Source: an uncultured bacterium (lineage in GTDB: Bacteria > Bacillota > Clostridia > Oscillospirales > Acutalibacteraceae). From it: a stretch of DNA of 40,360 nucleotides. Below, piece by piece: positions 31,871 through 40,360 of the stretch. Positions within the stretch are counted from its first letter, which is position 1. Every line of letters starts with the position of its first letter. Under the pieces are notes generated by a model that was not told the origin of the DNA, made no database searches, and saw only the letters and a program-made list of their open reading frames with translations. Made by a program: the position numbers and the translations under genes. The DNA lies in NCBI GenBank assembly GCA_949293385.1, contig CASFDQ010000013.1, positions 1 through 40,360 on the forward strand. Reading direction: 5' to 3'.

Positions 31871-32970
31871 AAGTTCTTTGGTTGACAAATATTCCGTCGC
31901 CATACCGTGTAGATTTTTTCAACGAACTGGGTAAAGAGTGCGAACTTACCGTTTTGTTCGAAAAATCTCATTCGTCTGAGCGTGATGATATTTGGAAAAA
32001 TTACGAATTTAAAAACTTTAAAGGTATTATCCTTGGCGGTAAAGGCATCGGCGTTGCGGAAGCAATGAGTTGGTCGGTCGTTAAATACTTAAAAAAAGGT
32101 CTTTATGACCATATTGTTGTTACAAACTATTTTGATTTTACCGGTATGCTTGCTGTATTATATATGCGCCTTAGGGGTATACGCTATTCCGTTGAAGGTG
32201 ACGGCGCTTTTGCCGGGTCCGGCAAAGGATTTAAAGAAAAGATCAAAAAGTTCGTAATTTCGAAGGCTATTTACTGTTTCAGCACAGGCAAAGAACATGA
32301 TAATTACTATTTAAAATATGGTGCGGAAAAAGAAAATATAATTCGTTATCCTTTTACTTCAATTAAACAAATCGATTTAATATCTTCTCGGATTACAAAC
32401 GATGAACGATCTTTACTTCGAAAATCTTTAGATATGCTCGAAGACAAAATCGTTTTGTCTGTCGGTCGTTTCACCTACGATGGTGGATACGGTAAAGGTT
32501 ATGACACGCTTTTAAAAGCTGCATCAATTTTGCCTAAAAACGTAGGTATTTATATTGTAGGAGGAGAACCTACCGAAGAATTCGTAAAAATGAAATGCGA
32601 TTTATCTGCCGTTAACGTTCATTTTATTGATTTTAAAAGCAAAGAAGAGTTAAAAAAGTATTATTTAGCTTCCGATCTATTTGCTTTGATGACTCGTGGT
32701 GATGTGTGGGGCTTGGTTATTAACGAAGCTATGTCTTATGGTTTGCCTGTAATAACCACAAATAAATGTATTGCCGGTTTAGAAATGATTTCAGACGACA
32801 GATGCATACTCGATCCCGAAGATGTCGAAGGATTGTCAAAGATTACGCTTGAAATTCTACAAGATCCGATACAGTCTGAAAGATTATCCATAGATAATCT
32901 TGACACAGCTTCAAAATACACAATAGAAGCTATGGCACAAAAACATATAGAGATTTTTAATAAGTCTTAA
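31867..32970 (+). CDS. Glycosyltransferase family 4
   Basis: This 367-residue GT-B protein begins with LWLTNIPSPYRVDFFNELG. The donor half has VGRFTYDGGYGKGYDTLLKA, then TRGDVWGLVINEAMSYGLPV with the E-x7-E pattern. Base composition is lower in GC here than in the first genes of the cluster, a shift that persists to about 38 kb. The donor cannot be assigned. Confidence 0.82.
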   Translation: MKVLWLTNIPSPYRVDFFNELGKECELTVLFEKSHSSERDDIWKNYEFKNFKGIILGGKGIGVAEAMSWSVVKYLKKGLYDHIVVTNYFDFTGMLAVLYMRLRGIRYSVEGDGAFAGSGKGFKEKIKKFVISKAIYCFSTGKEHDNYYLKYGAEKENIIRYPFTSIKQIDLISSRITNDERSLLRKSLDMLEDKIVLSVGRFTYDGGYGKGYDTLLKAASILPKNVGIYIVGGEPTEEFVKMKCDLSAVNVHFIDFKSKEELKKYYLASDLFALMTRGDVWGLVINEAMSYGLPVITTNKCIAGLEMISDDRCILDPEDVEGLSKITLEILQDPIQSERLSIDNLDTASKYTIEAMAQKHIEIFNKS

Positions 32971-32995
32971 TTATTCTTTAGAGCAAGGTTTTATA

Positions 32996-34267
32996 ATGGT
33001 TTTACGATACGATAGCAAAAAATTATCTGGTGCGGTCTTCTTAGTTACTGCCTTTATATTGAGTATGATGTCGGCTATGCTTTTAACGGTGTGGCTTGTT
33101 GGTATTACAGTTTTTTACATCGCAACAGATAAGGTAAGAGGAGCTCTTAAAGCTCTTGTTTTAATTCAAGTTCGTAGTTTGCTTGGTGTAAGTGTTTCAG
33201 TTAGTATTAACGCGGCTTCTATTTTAAAATGGATTGTTCTTTTTGCCCTGTCGCTGTATATACTTTTTTCGTGTTACAGCAAAACTGTTGTAAATTTGAA
33301 TAAGCTCTTATTGCTTCTCTTAATTTTCTGTGTTTATATTTCCTTCACCGCTTTATTTGTAAGCTCGTATCCAATTGTTGTTATCGCTAAAGTTGTATCG
33401 TATAGTATCCCATTCGCCGCTATACTTTGTGGTGTTCATTATCATTCTGACTTTGATTGGATAGGTTATTTTAATAAAACACTTGGATTTGTTTTATTTG
33501 GCGGATCGGTTTTGCTTGGTTCTTCAAAGGGATACTTAGTCAATGGTCATGCCTTTCAGGGGGCGCTTAACCATCCGAACATGTATGGTATTATGCTTGC
33601 GGTTTTTCTTGCCGGATATCTATATTGTAGAAAAAATTCCATAAAGGTATTAGATTATTTTGTTATAATTTTTATTTTGTTTTTAATTTTTCAAACCGAG
33701 TCGAGAACTGGGTTTATTTCTGCTGTAACCGTTCTTTCGGTTCATTTTTTATTTTCTAAAATTAACACTGCATTTAAGGTTATTATAGTAATTTTTGGTT
33801 TAGCTTTTCTTCTTATTAGTTTTGAATTACCTTTTTTTGATAATTTTACCGATTTTATTTATAAAGGACAGGACGATATTTGGTATTCGAGAAGTGAACT
33901 TCTCGACAGAAACCTAGATCGTTTCTATAATAACTTTTTATTTGGTACAGGATTCAACGTGCCTTATATCGAAGGTTTTCAGTCTTTTGAATTTTCTTTT
34001 GATAAGATTGTTGAAAACGGTAATTTTATAACTGCTATACTTGGTGATATAGGTATTGTTGGAGCTTTTATATTTGTGATGATTTACGGAAACATTCTTA
34101 AATCAGGCGATAAGCGTAATCTTGCCTTATTTATCGTACCTTTTATGATCTCTATGGGTGAAATGGTGTTCTTCAGTTCCAATAACTGCGCGCTTGTGCT
34201 TTATTTCTACTTTGCAGTATACTTTAGAGATTCTAGTAATAGCATAAAGCAGTCTAATAATAATTAG
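32996..34267 (+). CDS. O-antigen/capsule repeat-unit polymerase, Wzy-like membrane protein
   Basis: This 423-residue protein is strongly hydrophobic, with about ten membrane helices. The longest soluble loop (about residues 285-335) lies outside the membrane and contains DDIWYSRSELLDRNLDRFYN and GTGFNVPY. The segment GALNHPNMYGIMLAVFLAG and the FQTESRTGF motif are those of the O-antigen ligase/polymerase superfamily. It would join lipid-linked repeat units at the outer face. The sequence is poorly conserved, as Wzy proteins always are, so the call rests on topology, motifs and position before a flippase. Confidence 0.78.
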   Translation: MVLRYDSKKLSGAVFLVTAFILSMMSAMLLTVWLVGITVFYIATDKVRGALKALVLIQVRSLLGVSVSVSINAASILKWIVLFALSLYILFSCYSKTVVNLNKLLLLLLIFCVYISFTALFVSSYPIVVIAKVVSYSIPFAAILCGVHYHSDFDWIGYFNKTLGFVLFGGSVLLGSSKGYLVNGHAFQGALNHPNMYGIMLAVFLAGYLYCRKNSIKVLDYFVIIFILFLIFQTESRTGFISAVTVLSVHFLFSKINTAFKVIIVIFGLAFLLISFELPFFDNFTDFIYKGQDDIWYSRSELLDRNLDRFYNNFLFGTGFNVPYIEGFQSFEFSFDKIVENGNFITAILGDIGIVGAFIFVMIYGNILKSGDKRNLALFIVPFMISMGEMVFFSSNNCALVLYFYFAVYFRDSSNSIKQSNNN

Positions 34268-34285
34268 TTTTAAGGGGTGTTTTTA

Positions 34286-36466
34286 TTGGATTTTAATATC
34301 GTAACGTTTCATACGGCGTATAATTATGGTGCCGTCCTACAGACATATGCGTTACAGAGATTTATTGAAGAATTGGATTATTCGGTAGGTATATACGATT
34401 ATAAGTCGCCTTATCTAAGTAACGCTTCTTTTAAGCAAAAGCTTCTTGGATTGGTTAAGTCGTTCCATAAGAAAGATCATAGTATCTCTGAGAAAAGATT
34501 TGACGATTTCAGAGCTAAGTATTTAAATTTAAATCTTGAACGTGATTCTAAAATATTTATCAGCGGCAGCGATCAGGTTTGGAATTCAAACGGGATTATG
34601 GATCCTGTATTTTTCTTAAACTTTGTTGGTGATAAATCCTTTAGAGCCTCATATGCGGCCAGTATCGGCGCTTCCGGCATTCCTTCGGAGAGAACTGATT
34701 TATTCAAAGAATACGTTAATAGATTTGATGCGGTGTCCGTAAGAGAAGAGGACGCAAAAAAATGTGTGGAACCTCTTTATGATGGCAGTATTTCTGTTAA
34801 TGTAGACCCCACCTTACTCCACTGTGCCGATGTATGGAATTCAATAAGCAAACCCGTTTCGGGACTTCCGGATAATTTCATACTTGTATATTTATTGCAT
34901 ATTCCCAAAAACGCAAAGAAACTTATTAAATGGTTAAAAAAAGAAACCGGCTACTCTGTTGTTCTTATCGATGCGGGCTTTGCTTCAACTGTTATTTCCG
35001 GCGATATTGTACTCCGCGACGTTGGCCCGGAAGAATTTATATGGCTTATGAGCAAGGCACAAAGGGTTGTAACCTCATCTTTTCACGGAACTGCTTTTTC
35101 GGTTATTTTCGAAAAAGAGTTCTATTCAGTGGTTAATCCTGCTTCTCCCTCAAGAATTAGTAATTTGCTTTCAAAATGCGGAATAAGAGGAGTTGCTGAA
35201 AGTGATACAGAGTTTTCTCGGAATATTATCGATTGGGACAATGTTAACTCTGTTTTAAAGGACGAGAGACAGAAAAGCAAGGCGTATATAAGGGACGTTT
35301 TTTATCGTGCTCAGGGCAATTTTCGTGCGCCTGTTGTTGGAACGGTAGAGGATCTTAGAGACAAGTGTACGGGTTGTTCGGCTTGCGAGGCGGTTTGTCC
35401 TACTAAAGCCATCACAATGTCACTTAACAGTGAAGGCTTTTTAGAACCGGTTATCGACAGCGATAAATGTATAAACTGTTCTAAATGCAAAAAGGAATGT
35501 CCTTTAAATGCGAAGATAGGTGAAAACAGGAAAAAGGCTTGGTACGGTTGGCACAAGGATAAAGACGTTCGGTTTGCAAGCTCGTCCGGAGGTGCTTTTC
35601 GTGCCCTTGCTGACGATGTATTAAATGCCGACGGCGTCGTTTTTGGAGCCGTATATACAGATAATTGGCGCACGGTAGAGATTTCTTCTACAGATGAATA
35701 CGAAATTTCAGAGCTTCAAAAAAGCAAATATACCGTAAGCAATCCGGTAGGCGTATATACTCGAGTTAAAGAAGAGCTCGAAAAGGGTCGCAGGGTATTA
35801 TTCTGTTCTACTCCATGTCAGACTGCGGGTCTTACGGCGTTCCTTAAAAAAGATTATCAAAATCTTTTGCGCTGTGATTTCGTATGCGGAGGAATGGCAT
35901 CTTTAGATTTTTATAGAAAGCATCTTGATCTGCTTGAGCAGAGATTTAATTCTAAAATTTTATCGCTCGATTTCAGACCTAAGCACAAGGGCTGGGGCAA
36001 GCAACAACTTCGCATACAATTTGAAAACGGTAAAGTTTATTTTATGCATAATTATGGAGATTCATATTTTAGTTGCTTTGCAGGAGCGCGTGCCTCTGTA
36101 AGAAGAACCTGTCTTGGCTGTGAATTTAAGGCGCTTCATGTTTCTGATATCTCTCTAGCTGATTTCTGGGGATATAAATTTGCAGGAATTAAGAAGAATA
36201 AGGAAGGTCTTTCTCTTATTGTTGCGAATACAAATAAGGGAATCGAAGCCGTTGAAAAATCAGAAAACTTATATAAAGAACTGCTTGATTTAAAATATAC
36301 CGACTATGCTTTTCGCAGTAAAAGTCCCGTTCCGTCAGAAATTAAGAGACGGAATGAGTTTTTTGCGACTGCCCGGAAGGTTGGATATGAGAGTGCGGCA
36401 AAGCCATACTACGGTAATAAGTTAAAGCATATTTTAACATATATAAAGGTTAAACTGAAAATTTAA
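34286..36466 (+). CDS. Fusion of polysaccharide pyruvyltransferase and FrhB-like Fe-S protein
   Basis: TTG 34286 lies six bases after AAGGGGTG and gives 726 residues; a GTG at 34277 is possible. Residues 1-330 match the polysaccharide pyruvyltransferase family (FNIVTFHTAYNYGAVLQTYA, GSDQVWNSNG, SFHGTAFSVIF). Residues 355-410 hold two 4Fe-4S clusters, with cysteines C361, C364, C367, C371 and C395, C398, C401, C405. The rest matches the F420 hydrogenase/dehydrogenase beta-subunit family (SSGGAFRALADDVL, CSTPCQTAGLTAFLKK, DFWGYKF). The pair is often encoded by neighbouring genes in capsule clusters. The Fe-S part has no established role there; redox change of a sugar is a guess. F420 itself is not implied. 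Confidence 0.82.
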   Translation: MDFNIVTFHTAYNYGAVLQTYALQRFIEELDYSVGIYDYKSPYLSNASFKQKLLGLVKSFHKKDHSISEKRFDDFRAKYLNLNLERDSKIFISGSDQVWNSNGIMDPVFFLNFVGDKSFRASYAASIGASGIPSERTDLFKEYVNRFDAVSVREEDAKKCVEPLYDGSISVNVDPTLLHCADVWNSISKPVSGLPDNFILVYLLHIPKNAKKLIKWLKKETGYSVVLIDAGFASTVISGDIVLRDVGPEEFIWLMSKAQRVVTSSFHGTAFSVIFEKEFYSVVNPASPSRISNLLSKCGIRGVAESDTEFSRNIIDWDNVNSVLKDERQKSKAYIRDVFYRAQGNFRAPVVGTVEDLRDKCTGCSACEAVCPTKAITMSLNSEGFLEPVIDSDKCINCSKCKKECPLNAKIGENRKKAWYGWHKDKDVRFASSSGGAFRALADDVLNADGVVFGAVYTDNWRTVEISSTDEYEISELQKSKYTVSNPVGVYTRVKEELEKGRRVLFCSTPCQTAGLTAFLKKDYQNLLRCDFVCGGMASLDFYRKHLDLLEQRFNSKILSLDFRPKHKGWGKQQLRIQFENGKVYFMHNYGDSYFSCFAGARASVRRTCLGCEFKALHVSDISLADFWGYKFAGIKKNKEGLSLIVANTNKGIEAVEKSENLYKELLDLKYTDYAFRSKSPVPSEIKRRNEFFATARKVGYESAAKPYYGNKLKHILTYIKVKLKI

Positions 36467-36471
36467 TTATT

Positions 36472-38001
36472 ATGAATATTTCTAAATCTTCACTAATCAC
36501 TTCAAAGAAATTTGCTATTATTGTTTCTTATGTAGGGCTTGTTCTTTATACCTTTAGCAATCTTTTACTGACACCTCTTTATTTGAAGTTTTTAGGTATG
36601 GAAATGTATGGAGTATATCAGATGGTATATTCCATGGCCCACTATATCCTTATTCTTGATATCGGCATTTCAACAACTATGGTTCGTTATATTTCCGATT
36701 ATCGCGCAAAAGAAGACAAGCAAGGCGAAAAGAATGTTGCTGCGCACTGTTTCGGTATAGCTTTGATCGTAATGGTGCTGATTGTTATTGCCGGAATTAT
36801 TATTAATCATTTTCTTACTGATATCTATCCTGCAATACCGGCCAAGTATTATAATGTATCTCATAACTTGTTCTTGGCAATGATCGCAACGTTAGTAGGC
36901 ACCATATTCGAACGATTTCTTGAAGGAATTGTTATGGCTTACGAGCACTTTACAGTAGTTAAAGCGTTGTCAGCATTTAAGATCGTTCTTAAAATAGGGC
37001 TAACTTTGGCATTGCTTTATACCGGTTTTGATGTTTCTGCGCTGGTAATTACCGATTTAGCGGTAGAAGTATTCGTAATTGCATTTTTGAGCATATACGC
37101 TTTTTGTATTTTAAAATTTAGGTTTGCCTTTTTAAGATTTGATGTAGCGCTTCTTCTGTCTGTGTTCAGCTTCATGCTTGCTATTTTGCTTCAATCTATC
37201 GTGTCCTATGTCAACAATTTGGTTGATAAGACTATACTTGGTATTATTACAACGGCTCAAGATGTTGCTGTATACTCTGTTGCGACTACTTTTATCACAA
37301 TGTTTAATTCGCTTCCTACCGTAATTTCTAATGTTTTTTTACCGCAAGCTACACGTCTTTTGAACGATAATCCGGATCGTAAAACCCTTACGAATTTTGT
37401 TTCGAGACCCGGTAGATATCAGTTTATGCTTTGCGGAGCACTTATCTGCGGCTTTATATTATTCGGCAGAGAGTTTATTACGCTATGGGTCGGTAAAGAC
37501 TCTCTTGTCGCTTGGGAAATCTCGCTGGTTATAATGATTCCTAATATGATCCCGCTTGTTCAAAATACTGTTGTATGTGTTTTAGATGCAAAGAAGAAAA
37601 GATTGTTTAGGTCCGTCTCTTTGTTCATTATGTCTTTGATTCACATATTGATTTCTACAATATTGGTATATCGTTTTGGAATTATGGGAGCACCTATTGG
37701 TTCGGCTGTATCATATTTGATTGGATATGGGTTAATTCTGAACATTTACTATCATAAAAAAATAGGAATTGATGTTCCGAGACTTTTTAAAACAATATTT
37801 TCGAAAACCTGGCTTTGCATACTAATTTCCGGTGTTGTTTCATTACCTTTAAATTTCATTTTTACGAACGCATCATGGGTAACACTTGCCATTAAGGTTT
37901 TGTTCTTTTGTTGTGTTTATTTGCTTATGTTATTTATATATGGTTTTAATTCTAGCGAAAAGAATGATATCGGTTCAATAATTAAAAGATTCGTCAGGTA
38001 A
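36472..38001 (+). CDS. Wzx-like oligosaccharide flippase
   Basis: This 509-residue membrane protein has about 14 predicted helices. The polysaccharide-transporter signature appears as LLTPLYLKFLGMEMYGVYQM near the N-terminus and IMGAPIGSAVSYLIGY late. It should move the undecaprenyl-linked repeat unit to the outer leaflet for the Wzy-like polymerase. The gene begins only five bases after the fusion gene and lacks a clear ribosome site, so it probably depends on coupling from upstream translation. Confidence 0.85.
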   Translation: MNISKSSLITSKKFAIIVSYVGLVLYTFSNLLLTPLYLKFLGMEMYGVYQMVYSMAHYILILDIGISTTMVRYISDYRAKEDKQGEKNVAAHCFGIALIVMVLIVIAGIIINHFLTDIYPAIPAKYYNVSHNLFLAMIATLVGTIFERFLEGIVMAYEHFTVVKALSAFKIVLKIGLTLALLYTGFDVSALVITDLAVEVFVIAFLSIYAFCILKFRFAFLRFDVALLLSVFSFMLAILLQSIVSYVNNLVDKTILGIITTAQDVAVYSVATTFITMFNSLPTVISNVFLPQATRLLNDNPDRKTLTNFVSRPGRYQFMLCGALICGFILFGREFITLWVGKDSLVAWEISLVIMIPNMIPLVQNTVVCVLDAKKKRLFRSVSLFIMSLIHILISTILVYRFGIMGAPIGSAVSYLIGYGLILNIYYHKKIGIDVPRLFKTIFSKTWLCILISGVVSLPLNFIFTNASWVTLAIKVLFFCCVYLLMLFIYGFNSSEKNDIGSIIKRFVR

Positions 38002-38027
38002 AAATAATTATATAAAGAAGGGTGCTT

Positions 38028-39065
38028 ATGTCATTATTCAAAAATAAAACGCTTCTGATTACTGGTGGTACAGGCTCTTTTGGTAACGCTGTACTTAACA
38101 GATTTTTGGAGACAGATATAGGGGAGATCAGGATTTTTTCCCGCGACGAGAAAAAGCAGGATGATATGCGTCACGAATTTCAGGCCCGTATGCCTGAGGT
38201 TGCCGACAAAATAACCTTTTACATAGGTGACGTTAGAGATCTGGCTTCGATTAAAAACGCAATGCACGGGGTAGATTATATTTTCCATGCAGCTGCACTT
38301 AAACAGGTTCCTTCCTGCGAGTTCTTTCCCATAGAAGCCGTAAAAACCAACGTGCTAGGAACCGATAACGTTCTTACCGCCGCAATCGAAGAAGGCGTAA
38401 AATCTGTTATCTGCCTTTCCACCGATAAGGCGGCATATCCCGTTAACGCAATGGGTACCTCAAAGGCGATGATGGAAAAGGTCGTCGTTGCGAAATCTCG
38501 TACCGTTGATCCCGCAAAGACTAAAATTTGCTGTACCCGTTACGGCAACGTAATGTGCTCTAGAGGTAGCGTTATACCCCTTTGGATAGATCAGATAAGA
38601 TCCGGCAAGCCTATTACGATCACCGAACCTTCTATGACAAGATTCATTATGTCTCAAGACGAAGCTGTTGATCTTGTGCTCTTCGCTTTTGAGAACGGCG
38701 TTTCCGGCGATATCCTCGTTCAGAAGGCCCCCGCTTGTACCATCGAGATTCTCGCTAAGGCTGTTATCGAGCTTTTTGGCCCCGGTACCGAGATCAAGAC
38801 CATCGGTATCCGTCACGGCGAAAAGATGTACGAAACTCTTCTTACTAACGAAGAATGCGCCAACGCCATTGATATGGGTGATTTTTATCGTGTTCCAAGT
38901 GATAAGCGCGGACTTAATTACGACAAATACTTTAACGACGGCGATGTTGAAAGAAATCCCCTTATTCAGTTTGACTCAGAGAACACCGAGCTTTTAACCG
39001 TCGAGCAGGTAAAAGAAAAACTGCTCGAGCTTGAATACATTAGGGAGCAGCTTGCAAGTATTTAG
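38028..39065 (+). CDS. capE: UDP-N-acetylglucosamine 4,6-dehydratase (5-inverting), CapE/WbjB-like
   Basis: CapE starts the path from UDP-GlcNAc to UDP-N-acetyl-L-fucosamine. From ATG 38028 it has 345 residues, close to the S. aureus enzyme as I recall it. Shared segments include LITGGTGSFGNAVL, IRIFSRDEKKQDDMRHEF, AAALKQVPSCEFFP and CLSTDKAAYP with NAMGTSKAMMEKV, in which the usual catalytic Tyr is Met as in this subfamily. TRYGNVMCSRGSVIPL and the tail TVEQVKEKLLELEY follow. CapF and CapG partners are not in the window and should lie to the right. It returns to the higher GC content of the first cluster genes. Confidence 0.9.
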   Translation: MSLFKNKTLLITGGTGSFGNAVLNRFLETDIGEIRIFSRDEKKQDDMRHEFQARMPEVADKITFYIGDVRDLASIKNAMHGVDYIFHAAALKQVPSCEFFPIEAVKTNVLGTDNVLTAAIEEGVKSVICLSTDKAAYPVNAMGTSKAMMEKVVVAKSRTVDPAKTKICCTRYGNVMCSRGSVIPLWIDQIRSGKPITITEPSMTRFIMSQDEAVDLVLFAFENGVSGDILVQKAPACTIEILAKAVIELFGPGTEIKTIGIRHGEKMYETLLTNEECANAIDMGDFYRVPSDKRGLNYDKYFNDGDVERNPLIQFDSENTELLTVEQVKEKLLELEYIREQLASI

Positions 39066-39070
39066 TTTTT

Positions 39071-40273
39071 ATGACTACTTTTCAGCAGGGTATTATTAGC
39101 CTTACCCGCGCCGCCGTAACGGGTGAGCGAACGGAACTACCCGATGGATTTTCGCTCGAAAGAATCGATGCTTTCGCGAAAAAACATCAAATATCGTCGA
39201 TTCTGCTTTACGGTATCGTTACCTTAGGGCTTTCTTCGTCGTGCCCTGCTATCAATAATTTGTACGTCAGGTCAAGCGCCGAAATTCTTCACAATGAAAA
39301 CCAGATTACGTGTATCGACCAAATAAGAACCGCCCTTGCCAAAAGCGGCATTTCTTTTATTTTGCTTAAGGGTGCGATCATTAAAAAGATGTACCCCAAA
39401 CCCGAAATGCGCACTATGGGTGACATTGATGTTCTTATAAAAGACTCGGAATATCCAAAAATAAGGACGGTTCTCACCGCAATAGGTTTTATAGAGCAAT
39501 ATGAAAGCGATCACGAATACGCCTGGAGATCGCCGAGCGGCCTGCTTATAGAACTACATAAGTCGTTAATTCCGTCCTATTACGACGATTATTACTCTTA
39601 TTTCGGTGACGGTTGGAGCAAGGCGGTTAAGTGTTCCAATAGTAGTGAATATCTTTTTTCACCCGAGGATCATTTTATCTATATCTTTTCCCATTTTGCA
39701 AAGCACTATAAATCTGGCGGGATTGGAATAAAGCATCTATGCGACCTGTGGCTTTATAAAAAGTTTTATTCCGATTTGGACCTTGATTATATTAAATCGG
39801 AGCTCGATAAGCTCGATCTTCTGACTTTCTATAATAATGTGACGAATACCGAAAATGTTTGGTTCGAAGGAGCAATTTCGAACCGAATCACCGATATGAT
39901 TACTGAAACGGTAATTAAAAGCGGCGCCTACGGTCAGCACGAAGATCGCGTTACTGCCAATAATTTACGCTTAACGAGAACGGACAGATTAAATAAAGCT
40001 TCCAAGTTACATATTATTTTTAAGACGGTTTTTCCTTCTGCAAAGGTTTTATCGGTAAGATATAAGTTTTTGCGTAAATGCAAATTCTTATTACCTATCG
40101 CTTGGCTTGTTCGTTGGATAGATGCTGTATTCAATAAGCGTGACAGTATAAAAAGGCAAGCAAGTGATATAAAGTCGATCAGCGATGATAAGATATTAAA
40201 GATCGAGGCCGAGCTTAGTTTAGTTGGACTTAAGTATCATACTAAGGAGACCAGCTATGAAAAGTCAAGATAA
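39071..40273 (+). CDS. Nucleotidyltransferase-family protein (NTP_transf_5-like), function unknown
   Basis: This 400-residue protein carries a nucleotidyltransferase core. FILLKGAIIKKMYP is followed by MRTMGDIDVLIKDSEYPKI, whose GDxD holds the metal-binding aspartates (about residues 116-119). Then come LIELHKSL and a helical middle part with HFIYIFSHFAKHY and GIKHLCDLWLYKK. This matches the uncharacterised nucleotidyltransferase family often found in polysaccharide and peptide-product clusters. The C-terminal 100 residues are basic and may lie near the membrane. It starts five bases after capE with no strong ribosome site. Substrate and product are unknown. After it 87 bases remain, with no gene I can confirm. 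Confidence 0.78.
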   Translation: MTTFQQGIISLTRAAVTGERTELPDGFSLERIDAFAKKHQISSILLYGIVTLGLSSSCPAINNLYVRSSAEILHNENQITCIDQIRTALAKSGISFILLKGAIIKKMYPKPEMRTMGDIDVLIKDSEYPKIRTVLTAIGFIEQYESDHEYAWRSPSGLLIELHKSLIPSYYDDYYSYFGDGWSKAVKCSNSSEYLFSPEDHFIYIFSHFAKHYKSGGIGIKHLCDLWLYKKFYSDLDLDYIKSELDKLDLLTFYNNVTNTENVWFEGAISNRITDMITETVIKSGAYGQHEDRVTANNLRLTRTDRLNKASKLHIIFKTVFPSAKVLSVRYKFLRKCKFLLPIAWLVRWIDAVFNKRDSIKRQASDIKSISDDKILKIEAELSLVGLKYHTKETSYEKSR

Positions 40274-40360
40274 AAATTAAGACTTAACAAGTCGACTTGC
40301 ATCAAACAAAACATTGTGTTTTAGTAGTTTAAAAATAACGCGAACAAGCTTATGAGCGAC

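Noticed and set aside
40352..40360. ATG at the right edge as start of the next gene
   Set aside because: Only three codons are visible and no ribosome site precedes them.

Overview
The window looks like a chromosomal segment of a spore-forming Clostridia-type Firmicute, probably Oscillospiraceae-like. This is inferred from gene content (rimP-nusA-ylxR-ylxQ-infB-rbfA order, SpoVFA/SpoVFB dipicolinate synthase, a SpoIIQ-like LytM protein), from strong GGAGG-type ribosome binding sites, and from short palindromic intergenic repeats. No database search was run. No rRNA, tRNA, CRISPR array or transposase gene was found.

Layout. 1-542: the start of a small membrane protein gene running off the left edge, preceded on the same (minus) strand by a rod-shaped RNA with its own promoter and terminator, a 6S RNA candidate. 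543-3917 (minus): SDR, type I dehydroquinase-like protein, SDR and PIG3-type quinone oxidoreductase, with a divergent AraC regulator at 4250. 5201-6265 (minus): an SGNH esterase. 6364-8140 (plus): a shikimate-kinase-like protein, a SpoIIQ-like protein and a ribbon-helix-helix regulator behind a perfect 25-bp palindrome. 8159-16266 (minus): the translation and transcription operon rimP-nusA-rnpM(ylxR)-ylxQ-infB-rbfA-nrnA-truB-ribF, carrying two intergenic repeat insertions.

16578-19841 (plus) is an AT-rich accessory island. It holds a 21-codon leader ORF overlapping a 771-residue secreted protein (WapA-like N-terminus, DNRLRE, PPC-like and cysteine-peptidase-like regions), followed by a lipoprotein. 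Then come a PHP-family histidinol phosphatase, two adjacent palindromic or inverted-repeat elements, spoVFB-spoVFA-cca (minus) and murC (plus).

25362-40273 (plus) is a Wzx/Wzy-type surface polysaccharide cluster driven by one near-ideal sigma-A promoter with a perfect inverted repeat embedded in it. It encodes an acyltransferase, the initiating phosphoglycosyl transferase, an epimerase, five glycosyltransferases, a Wzy-like polymerase, a fused pyruvyltransferase/FrhB-like protein, a Wzx-like flippase, CapE (first step to UDP-L-FucNAc) and a family-5-type nucleotidyltransferase. Most genes overlap by 1-4 bases. The cluster continues beyond the right edge, where capF/capG-like genes would be expected. 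The most unusual points are the secreted-protein/lipoprotein island with its leader peptide, the altered active-site residues in both shikimate-pathway-like enzymes, the pyruvyltransferase-FrhB fusion and the 6S-like RNA.
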